A stretch of 64,000 bases of DNA from Molanna angustata (taxonomy: Eukaryota; Arthropoda; Insecta; Trichoptera; Molannidae), in the NCBI GenBank assembly GCA_963576475.1, contig OY754964.1:5322149-5386148 (forward strand), in the 5' to 3' direction. Of this stretch, positions 37,688-48,435 are shown piece by piece. A model generated the notes under the pieces. That model had not been told where the DNA came from and made no database searches. It saw nothing but the letters and a program-made list of their open reading frames with translations. The translations under genes and the position numbers were made by a program. The first letter of the stretch is position 1. The number at the start of each line of letters is the position of its first letter.

Positions 37688-39944
37688 CTGGAAATACACA
37701 CACACACAACACATATTTCAATATCACTGATTGATTGCATAAAATTATAAAAATAAGATTATCAAATAATAAACTGTTGACATCATAATAACTCAGCCAT
37801 TGATCATTTTGATATATTCAACAAATTGTTGAAAAAGTGAAAAATTATGAAAATTAATGCACATCCTCTATCACACATTAAAAGATTTAACATATGGAAG
37901 ACAACACCCCATATATTGTTGATGTTCCAAACATTTCAATAAATAGAATATTTGAATATGGCTGTTAATAATTATTCACCTATAATTCACCTAAAATATA
38001 AGAAATTAGATTATTTATGGAACTGCGTTAAAAAGCTTTAATTTACAGAAAATATTGTATTAATAGTTTATCGTAATATTTGCAAAACAGATATGGTTAG
38101 TTTATATTCTTATATCAAGGATTCTAAATTACCATTTTTCTTGACAGTACATCAATTATTGATGGAATAGATTAAAAAATATTGATTATAGTTAATGATT
38201 AAATGTCATAATAATGAAAAAACTACGGGAACTACTTTTACTACAAAAAGTAAGAAAATATCAATGCAGCGTTATTGCAATCAGCCAAATTTTAAATACA
38301 GCTAAAGCTTAAAGCAATTGTAAAAAAAGTGTAAAGCCAAAGCAAAACTAAAAAAGGCTTTGCAAATTCTCATTTATTACATAGCGTGATGAAATAATTA
38401 ACAAAAGAAAATTGTTAGTCAAAAAACAATATCTACGTATTTATATTTAAAATTCGGGGGACACATTGATAAGTATAAACTCAATGCTTAACACAGTCTA
38501 CCAATATCATTTTGCTGTGCTAAAGCATTGATTATGTATTTACTAATAATATGGGCCATAGAATAATAAGAGTAGATAACTTTTATCTGTCATTTAAAGT
38601 GACAGGCCCGGTTAATAAATATTAACTGTTTATTTCTGTAATAGCAACCACAGTTTATCTATTTTTATGATTCAATTTTACTGACAAAACCTTTTTTTTT
38701 TTTAATTTCAATTTCAGAGATACATAGAAGTAGAAAATAAAATAAAAATATAAAAATGACTAGAATTTAGAATAAAGTGCTTGAAAATATTATTTACAAC
38801 TGTGTTTTTTTATTACCAAAAATCCCCTCCTGTCAATTTTCTCTAGACTATTATAATGTAATTCAAAATCTACATCGCACAGTACTGTGACATGCATTGT
38901 ATTGTAACTTTTGATAAACCCATGCATTATAAAGCGCTCTTTATTTTTAAACAAAACCTCATCTAAGTGAATACTAAAAATCTTTTTTACAATTTTAAAG
39001 CATGTAACAAAATAAAATATTACAGATCTTAGTAAAGTAGAGCTGCATATTAAAAATGTACATAAATTAATTGTTATAAACATTGATCATATTATTTGAA
39101 CAAACTAAGATAAATATTTTATCACTCCTCAGAAGTATGGTAATTATAATGAAAGAAAACTCAAGCAAATGAACTTGCCCTCAATTTGTAATGCAACTAG
39201 CTCTCCAGAATTGCAAAAATTAACTAAACCCAATCTAAAAATAGGTATAATTTGTAAAATTCAATTTTACCAAAGCAAGAGACCCTACTCATTAATCGAA
39301 TGTACAATTTATAGCTTATTTATTATTGATATTGTACAATACTATTTTTTTGTGCTATATGCATAAACTTTAACCAATTATATACAAAAATTGAGAACTG
39401 CTTATATTATATATAATATACACAAATTATTATCATAACATGCTCGTTTTTATTCAGTGTCAACTAGAATTATTAGTAAAAAAGCATAAAATACTGTCAG
39501 ATTAACCCCAAAAAAGAGAAGAAATAACTGTTAAATTCATGCTCTTAAAAATATGTAAAAGTCGGGTTTTCTGCTTCAAAAATACATATGGTTTAATATT
39601 ATGTACAACAATTTTATGTATTTTCAAAACAGTTCAACCATATAATTATAAAGTACAAAGTTATTAGCGTTCTCTGATTATATATAATATGTAGGTACTC
39701 TGATTGAATTCTTATTCCAAATTGATTTTGCTGAATAAGTAAATAATGCGCCAGTTGATTATTGAAATTGCAAAGGCACCAACTATTGCTATATTTTTTA
39801 TTTAAATACAATATTTAATAAAAGAATAAAACTGCCACATTAACTAAAACATCTCAAATAAAGATGAAACTGAATCCATTGGATTAGAAATCAAATTGCA
39901 CTAAAAACCTCATAGACTAAAAACTCCATACAATAGCTAACAAG

Positions 39945-40065
39945 TAGAATTGAAACTGCTTCCAATAGCTCATGAATAGAGTTGAAGCTGCATACAAAAG
40001 CTTACGAAAAGAGTTGAAACTGCATCCAATAGTTCACAAACAGAGTTGAAACTACATTATGATTA
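39945..40065. repeat. Degenerate ~33-bp tandem repeat
   Basis: About three to four diverged units of the form 'gttgaaactgcatccaatag', each ending in 'aagag' or 'cagag'. It shares the GAAACTGCAT core with the cleaner arrays downstream. Confidence 0.55.
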
Positions 40066-40189
40066 ATAATTGAGATTTATTGCAGCTCTATAATCATAAA
40101 TAAAGATAAAACTGAATTTGATTCATCAGAAATGAAAGTGACACTGTGTCAAAAAAAATAGCCAACAGAACAGAAAGAATGTCACATAC

Positions 40190-40350
40190 TTATTTCAAGA
40201 ATGGAAAATCTAAATAGAAAACTGCATAATCATTCACGAGTGCCTTATTTTTAGTAAAATCTAAATGGAAAACTGCATAATCATTCACGAGTGCCTTATT
40301 TTTATTAAAATCTAAATGGAAAACTGCATAACCCTTCACGAGTGCCTTAA
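40190..40350. repeat. ~57-bp tandem repeat, three copies
   Basis: Units contain 'aaaatctaaatggaaaactg' and 'ttcacgagtgcctta'. They again include an AAACTGCATAA core. Confidence 0.8.
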
Positions 40351-40417
40351 TTTGATTAAATATGGAAGGAAATGCAAATTTTGAATTATCACAATTAAGA
40401 GGTGGAACTGGACCTTG

Positions 40418-40725
40418 AAAGTGAAACTAAATATGATTAATCACAAACGAAAGTGAAACTGCATCTGATTAATCACAAACGAAAGTGAAACTGCATCTGA
40501 TTAATCACAAACGAAAGTGAAACTGCATCCGATTAATCACAAGCGAAAGTGAAACTGCATCTGATTAAATCACAAACGAAAGTGAAACTGCATCTGATTA
40601 AATCACAAACGAAAGTGAAACTGCATCTGATTAATCACAAACGAAAGTGAAACTGCATCCGATTAATCACAAACGAAAGTGAAACTGCATCCGATTAATC
40701 ACAAACGAAAGTGAAACTGTGTATA
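40418..40725. repeat. 32-bp tandem repeat, about ten copies
   Basis: Unit 'tgattaatcacaaacgaaag' followed by 'tgaaactgcatc'; two units carry an extra A (TTAAATCAC). Highly uniform compared with the flanking repeats of the same core. Confidence 0.9.
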
Positions 40726-40985
40726 ATTTATCACCATAAAATTTAACTGCGTAAATTAATAGTAAAATACAATATAAAAAAAATGAGATGATAACATTAA
40801 TTTATATTTAACAAAATCTTATTTTTATTAATTCAACAAAACTTTATTGACGGCCTTCTAACCAATAAATAGTGTATGTAGGTATATGATTGTTAGTATA
40901 ATATTTACAGTAAATGAAAAAATTCTTTAAACAAATTATCTATTAAATTTAAAGATATAACTTTGTATTAACCACGTTTTTTGGT

Positions 40986-41040
40986 TGAAACGATGCGACC
41001 GGTTTCGGAACTAACCGTTCCCTCATCAGGCTAACTTTCA
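40986..41040 (-). ncRNA. Hammerhead-ribozyme-like motif (minus-strand copy)
   Basis: Mirror copy of the motif at 41043-41097 in the other palindrome arm, with the same core and stems. This copy is in the sense orientation of the IRS transcript, inside an intron. Confidence 0.5.
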
Positions 41041-41042
41041 AC

Positions 41043-41097
41043 TGAAAGTTAGCCTGATGAGGGAACGGTTAGTTCCGAAACCGGTCGCATCGTTTCA
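41043..41097 (+). ncRNA. Hammerhead-ribozyme-like motif (plus-strand copy)
   Basis: Order along the strand: TGAAA-GTTA-GC (5' side of stem I, with an internal loop), CTGATGA (41054-41060), G, GGAAC-GGTTA-GTTCC (stem II and loop), GAAA (41077-41080), the self-complementary ACCGGT (short stem III, no loop), C (predicted cleavage after 41086), then GC-ATCG-TTTCA (3' side of stem I). All core bases CUGAUGA/GAAA/UC are present. The extra G at 41061 must bulge, or stem II pairs one base out of register. The short palindromic stem III is as described for Penelope-like retroelement hammerheads, which may act as dimers. Confidence 0.5.
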
Positions 41098-41510
41098 ACC
41101 AAAAAACGTGGTTAATACAAAGTTATATCTTTAAATTTAATTTGTTTAATATGAACCACAAAGTTAACATTCAAACATTTGAAAATAAATTATCTATTAT
41201 TTACACTGAGAAAATAAAAAAATGTTTCCAAATACAATATAATGAAATTGAAAGATTTTTTTTAATAAATCAATTTAATCAACAGAAAAAATAAACATAT
41301 TATCTCCCATTGTCTTGACTAGGGAATTTTTATTGGATTCTGAAAATATATTTTACAATAGCACTTTAGAAAGACATTTAAATTAACTGATCCTAAAAAA
41401 TACAATAAATTAATAAATCTGTAATGACAAAGGTCAGCTATCTATCACTAAAGCACCTGTTAATTTCTTAATTATCACATTAAAAAAAGGAGAAATTCAT
41501 TCATTGCAAA

Positions 41511-41605
41511 CACTGGTTAGTTGGAAGAAATTGCCATATGGCAATAAACTCGCCACTTGCGCAGGGTGCAAGGAAGAGTTCATTATTATTTATTTATTTA
41601 AATTA
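41511..41605 (+). mobile_element. SINE-B tail, truncated copy
   Basis: 'cactggttagttggaagaaa', the hairpin GCCATATGGC, 'cgccacttgcgcagggtgca', and an (ATT)n/(ATTT)n tail, as at 58572-58672. Confidence 0.75.
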
Positions 41606-41638
41606 CTAAGATATTCTACTAGACGTTTTCTACTATTG

Positions 41639-42978
41639 TACTAGACGCGGCTTCTGTACATTATACATAATTCTATTTGTACTAGACGCGGCTTCTGTAC
41701 ATTATACATAATTCTATTTGTACTAGACGCGGCTTCTGTACATTATACATAATTCTATTTGTACTAGACGCGGCTTCTGTACATTATACATAATTCTATT
41801 TGTACTAGACGCGGCTTCTGTACATTATACATAATTCTATTTGTACTAGACGCGGCTTCTGTACATTATACATAATTCTATTTGTACTAGACGCGGCTTC
41901 TGTACATTATACATAATTCTATTTGTACTAGACGCGGCTTCTGTACATTATACATAATTCTATTTGTACTAGACGCGGCTTCTGTACATTATACATAATT
42001 CTATTTGTACTAGACGCGGCTTCTGTACATTATACATAATTCTATTTGTACTAGACGCGGCTTCTGTACATTATACATAATTCTATTTGTACTAGACGCG
42101 GCTTCTGTACATTATACATAATTCTATTTGTACTAGACGCGGCTTCTGTACATTATACATAATTCTATTTGTACTAGACGCGGCTTCTGTACATTATACA
42201 TAATTCTATTTGTACTAGACGCGGCTTCTGTACATTATACATAATTCTATTTGTACTAGACGCGGCTTCTGTACATTATACATAATTCTATTTGTACTAG
42301 ACGCGGCTTCTGTACATTATACATAATTCTATTTGTACTAGACGCGGCTTCTGTACATTATACATAATTCTATTTGTACTAGACGCGGCTTCTGTACATT
42401 ATACATAATTCTATTTGTACTAGACGCGGCTTCTGTACATTATACATAATTCTATTTGTACTAGACGCGGCTTCTGTACATTATACATAATTCTATTTGT
42501 ACTAGACGCGGCTTCTGTACATTATACATAATTCTATTTGTACTAGACGCGGCTTCTGTACATTATACATAATTCTATTTGTACTAGACGCGGCTTCTGT
42601 ACATTATACATAATTCTATTTGTACTAGACGCGGCTTCTGTACATTATACATAATTCTATTTGTACTAGACGCGGCTTCTGTACATTATACATAATTCTA
42701 TTTGTACTAGACGCGGCTTCTGTACATTATACATAATTCTATTTGTACTAGACGCGGCTTCTGTACATTATACATAATTCTATTTGTACTAGACGCGGCT
42801 TCTGTACATTATACATAATTCTATTTGTACTAGACGCGGCTTCTGTACATTATACATAATTCTATTTGTACTAGACGCGGCTTCTGTACATTATACATAA
42901 TTCTATTTGTACTAGACGCGGCTTCTGTACATTATACATAATTCTATTTGTACTAGACGCGGCTTCTGTACATTATAC
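41639..42978. repeat. 41-bp satellite array, about 33 copies
   Basis: Unit starts TACTAGACGCGGCTTCTGTA and continues 'cattatacataattctattt' plus G. I see practically no variation between units, so it was recently homogenised. There are no spacers. It lies in the intron between IRS exons 43990-43670 and 37687-37463. Confidence 0.97.
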
Positions 42979-43669
42979 GCTTCTGAACATGATATGTAAT
43001 AGGGAGATATAATACATTATATTATATACTTGATAATAAATTGTCACAAAATTCATATGTTCTTCTCAGTCTCGTGTAACTAGGTATTTTCTCAAATAAA
43101 TATATGGTAATCAATAATAAATGTTAATAATATTAAGCAAAATACTTTGTTAATGCTTACTTTAACGATTAAATAAAACAGTTAACTACAAATTTGAATA
43201 CAAAACATGCACATTTATTACATTCGAGACTATATTACAAATTTTTCCAAAAAAATACTTAAATCTTCCTTCTTTGTCAACAGTAAAGTTTAATAGTAAT
43301 AATGACATAAAATAAAAACAAATAATGGTCGTTTGAATGATCTCTTAATGTGCATTAAATAAATATATAAGTTTAAAAAATGTTATGATTATTAAAAAAT
43401 AAATCCAAATACCATCGCAAGTAATCACATCACAGCTTGAAACACACATTATTATTATTCGACTATTCAAATAGTAGCCATTTATTTTTAGACAAATAGT
43501 GCGTGTTCAATTGACTGAAAGAAAATTTTAGTTAGAGCAGAGATTACTCGCAAAGGATTTATACAAAATGAAGATAAAATGGCGTAGGTGTGTATAAATA
43601 ATATGAAATAACATAAGAGGATTTTATTATGATGGTGTTTAAGTGTGGTGGTGCGTGTGTAATACATAC

Positions 43670-43990
43670 AAGGGAATTGTGAAGGAAGGAGCGACGACTT
43701 TCCCAATCTGCAACCAGTGCTGGCCCTCCTTGCCCCAGAGAACGGCTTCTGCCTCCTCTTGGAGAACGCGTATGACCCGTTGCACTGAGCTAATCTCGCG
43801 TCAGACCGTCTGTCCACGGGCGACTCCCCCAGACTAGACCCCGCCTTGTCGACCGACCTAGTTTTCGTCAGCAGAACGCAGGGGCCGGCCGAGCTCTCTT
43901 CGCCAGTCAGCGGCAGGGACCGGGTGCGCTCGTGAACCACGTTCACTTTGGGACCTTCCACGGGCGTTCCTCCCGCGACCGCTTGCGCCC
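43670..43990 (-). CDS. chico: IRS/Chico exon with HERTRSLPL and KTRSVDK motifs
   Basis: The acceptor TTGTTTTATTAG at 43991 enters in phase 1. I chose the donor CCCTT|GTATGT at 43669 because it leaves phase 1, which the next acceptor needs. The alternative ACTAG|GTCGGT gives phase 2 and would break the frame. It encodes 106 codons: AQAVAGGTPVEG, VVHERTRSLPLTGEE, LLTKTRSVDK, then a basic stretch (FSKRRQKPFSGARR). The HERTRSLPL and TRTRSVDK-like blocks recur, as I recall, in insect IRS proteins between PTB and the YxxM region. They look like basophilic-kinase or 14-3-3 sites. GC-rich. The 3' boundary is the least certain part. Confidence 0.78.
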
Positions 43991-45909
43991 CTAATAAAAC
44001 AAAAATCCCATTCATTTTCCCCCAAACGTCCCACTCCTCGATCTCGATACGATTCCACGGTATTCCGGCTCCATCGCTCATTTTAGTACTACACAACTCA
44101 CAATAGAGGGAACGTGGCCGTGGAATGACTATTTAATAGAAATTTTGGAAAAAAAAAACAGCCCAATAACGACCATAATATATGAATGGTCTGCATGCAA
44201 AAAAAACATGAAGCAATATCATAATACTTGTTATTTAAAATTAAATATAAATATTATAATGTCACAATCAACAATTTATGAAACAAAATGTTATTTTGAA
44301 ACACACAATATTATTATTAAATGGAAAAATATGCCCATCTGCAAAAGCACAAAAATGGGTTATTGAAAGCGATCAAAGCCGTAATTCTGGTATTATATAT
44401 ACCTTTTTGCTGAATTTGTTTTTGAGATATAACAATTAAAATGGACATTATTTTCTAAATGGTTTCTGAATAATATGAAAAATATCTCGGATAGATAATT
44501 TATGAAAAATTTTGAACGGTTTTTAATGCTTTTTTGACTGATTTAGGAAAAAATCATGCACGTCTAACCAGTCATTTAATACCTTGGCTTGTATAGTAAA
44601 AATCTAATTCATCCAAGGGATATATGTAAACCTAAAATAATATTAAAAACATTCTTTGATTTTACAATAACAAATGTTAAATAAAAACAATGGGTGGACG
44701 TGTAGGGTAGAGGGTAGAGGAGGGGGTGTGTTTAAATAAATGATGATGCAACACCCATCTGACATAAAATGTAATATTATATAACAAGAAAACGTTCCCA
44801 TGGGACAATATGACAGTTTGGCCAACATTGACAAGCGACATGTAAGATAGCCACGAGACCTGTTCTCCATACCTGACATAACCTCAAATATATCTCTTTC
44901 GAATAATTAAGTATTTTAATCGACATACACAGAAGAGCATCAATTATCAGCCAAAACAAAAATTAACCGAAATTACAGTGTTTCAAGTTGTGATCACATG
45001 CAATTAAATAATTTAACTTTGAATTCATTCTGATTGAGACCATTAAAAACCAAATAAATGTCACAAATGCATATAATTACTCCTACAATTAAGAGGAGTA
45101 CACAATGGTTTTTTTTATCAACGTATTGCTTGTATCAACAGTTGACTTGTAATTTTTTCATATGTTATTGGTATTTACTCTGAGCATGTTGATAAATTTA
45201 ATTTATTGACAATTCAAATCCCAGTCAAATTATCTCATATAGAAAGAAAAAAAACTGCGAGGCAATTTTCTTGTGATTCAGAAAACAAACTATTTGAAAT
45301 AAAAAAGAAGAATATGAAATCTCTATAATGACTTTTTAGGGATTAATATATGTCTCTTTTGTGCATTTCTGAACACATTTTTTACAGTACAAAATAATAT
45401 AAAAACAGATTGTGAAGTAAAGCTTAGTAGTCAATATTTTGTAAACACTCCTCTTAATAAGCGGGACTACTGATTTAGCATAGTAACATTGTTTTAGAAA
45501 TATATGAATAAATTGTATGCGTAATCAAGGAAGTTTTCTTTTTTTTTAGCAGTTTTTAACTTGCATTTTAGTGCTTTAGCCCTTTTTAATACACTTTCAA
45601 ATATAAAATGATAAAATAACCACCAAGAATGAATACGGAGGGTGAGGTATACAGTATCATGCTGTTTTTACTCTAAATGCTAGTGAAGAATCTAATGTGA
45701 AATAAAAACTGACAGAAACACTAAAAGAAGTAGTTTCCAAATACCGTTACCAAAGAATTAGCCATATTATCATTTTGCACAATTAACTATTGACCCTCTT
45801 CTGTTATTATTTGAAACTTTCCAAGGTGTACGTAACAAAGTGTATGTATGGAAAACAGGTCAGACGGTGTATTGTAATATTGTTGGCTGTAAATTGATAT
45901 TGGTCATAC
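43991..45909 (-). other. IRS intron
   Basis: 1.9 kb, AT-rich. The open frames on either strand are short and unsupported; nothing was recognised. Confidence 0.5.
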
Positions 45910-46074
45910 CCATGGGCGCAGGGAGGGGGGGGTTGGGCTGCATCATAGGGGCGGGTGTCTCCTCTTCCATCTCCTGGTCCTCAACCTGCTGAGGAGCGCA
46001 ATACGCCGCCGACTGATTCTCGCACGGACTAATACACAAGCCGACGCAACTACGCCCGCTGCAGAACGTGTTCT
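45910..46074 (-). CDS. chico: IRS/Chico candidate cassette exon (Cys-rich, acidic, Pro/Met-rich)
   Basis: Acceptor GTTTTTGCAG at 46075, donor CCCATGG|GTATGA at 45909, phase 1 at both ends, 165 bp. It encodes NTFCSGRSCVGLCISPCENQ, then QQVEDQEMEEETPAP and MMQPNPPLPAPM. It is the only open, well-bounded and GC-richer stretch in its ~14 kb of intron, and both phases fit its neighbours (SPSS-E/G junctions). I do not recognise the sequence as a conserved IRS block. It may be an alternative or lineage-specific exon, or a false call. Confidence 0.5.
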
Positions 46075-46813
46075 CTGCAAAAACACCCACTTTGTGCAGA
46101 GACCATTTTTTTTTGAGCCATTTACGAGAAACCATATGACATTTACTGTCTTACTTATTATCTTATATATATACCTTAAAACCTCACTCTTATTTAACTT
46201 TAAACCTATTACTACAAATAACTTTAAACCTAGATGACTCTATAATCAGACTTTAAAACAATTTCAAAAAAATTTCCTACTTCCTATTATAAATAGATAA
46301 ATCCTAATAGCTGGTGTCCCCTACATGACCATGTTAAATAAAAGATAACCAAGTAGCAGGAAATCACTAATTTTAAAAATAGATATTTGTAATTTACATA
46401 TTACTATTTAAGTTCAAGGCCCGTATTTATAAAACATTCAAAGTTCTTAAACAATGCTTCACAATCAAAAATATATAATTTTTTCCAGGCTAACCATTTA
46501 ACACATTCTAAGTATGTTTTATAAATTTGGCCCTAAGTGATTTCTATATAAATTACACATTAGAATGCCTGGATGAATTAATCATTAGTTAATTTTAAAA
46601 TCACTCCAAATTTTTAATGTTACTTAAGAAAGATCATAAATGTATGCTTCTCTGCTGATTTACAACCCTAATATAGCTACATACTGAACACAAAAAAAAT
46701 ATATATATATATTTACAATTCTCTTAAATTGTTTATATAATTTGGTCTCAACAAAACCTAAAAGCATTAATGTACCTATTCATAAACTTATAATTTAAAA
46801 ATGTATGTTGTTA

Positions 46814-47494
46814 CGCTACGTCCTACGTAGGCGATTCAAAGCGAACGCGATTGTGAAGCGATGCGGTGCGGATACAAGCGAATTCAATGCGATGCAGTGC
46901 GACGCGGCGGCTCTGTCCTATGTGTGCGCGAATCGTTCCCTCTGCCGCCAGCTACTGTCATGGATGTACGTATATAAAATACTCAAGAAGTATGTACGGC
47001 AGAGAAGTGAAACTAATATTGTGTACTTAGAGAAGCATATTTATGTGGGATATTACGATTTGTATGAAGAATTACGTGATCTTGAATTAATAAATTTGAC
47101 ATTCGTGCAAGCGAGAGAAAACTTTGTGTGTTTTGAACAACATCCTATTGTAAAATATCAATAATAAATAAATGTGTTTACTTGTAGTCCCATTTATTTT
47201 TGCCAAATCCTAAAATTCGCGGTTCGATGATAATTTGTCCCATAATATGGGACGTTCATGGACAGAAATTAAAATTTCTGTTTCTGTCATGTCAAAAAAC
47301 AATGGCGCCGCTATCAATTCGCGCGAAAATATCAAACCAACTGATCGCGTTTGCTTCGCATCGCGCCGCGCTGCATCGAAACCAACTCGCGGTCGGTAAC
47401 GTAGGACACTACCATAGTTACCGACTGTTTGTTATTTTCGAGCCGCACCGCGCCGCTTCGCATTCGCTTTGAATCGCCTACGTAGGACGTCGCG
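46814..47494 (+). mobile_element. PIF/Harbinger-type element with GC-rich TIRs (681 bp)
   Basis: Inverted ends CGCTACGTCCTACGTAGGCG and the complement of CGCGACGTCCTACGTAGGCG continue inward ~30 bp more. TTA occurs on both sides (46811-46813, 47495-47497), as PIF/Harbinger elements leave. An open frame ending at 47164 reads MYVYKILKKYVRQR and YVGYYDLYEELRDLE, matching the 'GAYYNLLEELR-x-D-E' start of Harbinger transposases. It stops before the catalytic core. Distinct family from 27293-28122. Confidence 0.75.
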
Positions 47495-48435
47495 TTACAT
47501 TAAAAATATAAATTTATAATACAAAATTATTAACATGCGTTCCTGTCAACTTTAGTAAGACATATGTGTATGAAATCTCAAACTGATCAAATTCTTCAAA
47601 AAAAAAACTATAAATTTGAAAAATACTTATATCGAATTATAACTTTCTGTTATATCAACATTACAAACAAACAATGTAAAAGACATCTATTGAAAAGTGT
47701 GTCATAGGTAAAGAATAATATCTATAATTTTATAAAAAATAATAATAAGTAAGACAGTTATGAGGGACAATATCTAATTTTTGCAACAAATAGTTTAAGA
47801 GTTTTAAATTCAGCGAAAAAGGTCACCGTTTTATACAATATAATAAATTTAGAATATTATTATAGGATCATTGAATTACACAAAATATTTGTGCTCCATA
47901 GGAGAGACATTGTGTGTACGTAATAAATCTATTTTGTCATACAAAAATATTATAAAACATACAAAATTATTTTTCCTATGATAAAAGAATCTTATTTAAA
48001 AAGATATCTCTTCAGAAAACGTATAATCGATCTAGAAACAATCTTAACCTAAAACCCATTGTCATCTGCATAAATGCCATCTATTGACGAAATGAAAAGT
48101 TATCCAAGACTTCAACCAATGTATTGAATCCAATATTTATACAAAAAGAAACCTTTTCATTTTTTTCAGCCGCAATTACTAAATTCTATAAGCATATTAT
48201 TGAGTATCATTAATTTATGGAATAATATTAAATGACAAAGGATAAAATTAGACACCCAAACAATTATTTTTTTAGTGTTATTCTCTTTTTTAGAGGTTAT
48301 TTAAGTAAAGTTCGTAAATGTAATGAAGAATAACCATTTTAAGCCTTTAATATCATATTATGAATGAAATATTATTGGATTTCATTTATTGTATTTTTTA
48401 CCTGTTTGGAATAAATAATATTTTTTTACAAATTA

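Larger units (their letters stand above)
40943..41140. repeat. 198-bp near-perfect palindrome
   Basis: Arms of about 98 bp (40943-41040 and 41043-41140) are separated by two bases. They contain CCACGTTTTTTGGTTGAAAC, 'gcgaccggtttcggaactaa' and the complements. Perfect or nearly perfect identity points to a very recent origin or a sequencing fold-back. Each arm holds the hammerhead-like motif listed below. Confidence 0.9.
37688..43669 (-). other. IRS intron with tandem arrays and a palindrome
   Basis: About 6 kb. 37690-39940 is AT-rich with nothing recognised. The rest holds the GAAACTGCAT repeats, the palindrome, a SINE-B tail and the first 41-bp array, listed separately. 42979-43669 is plain AT-rich sequence. 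Confidence 0.55.

Noticed and set aside
43488..43669. Extension of the IRS exon to the end of its open frame
   Set aside because: The frame runs on into AT-rich sequence; the phase-compatible GTATGT donor at 43669 is a better boundary, and the next IRS exon needs phase 1.
46805..47164. 119-codon frame as an independent gene
   Set aside because: It begins within a terminal inverted repeat and ends inside a TTA-flanked element; it is a transposase fragment.
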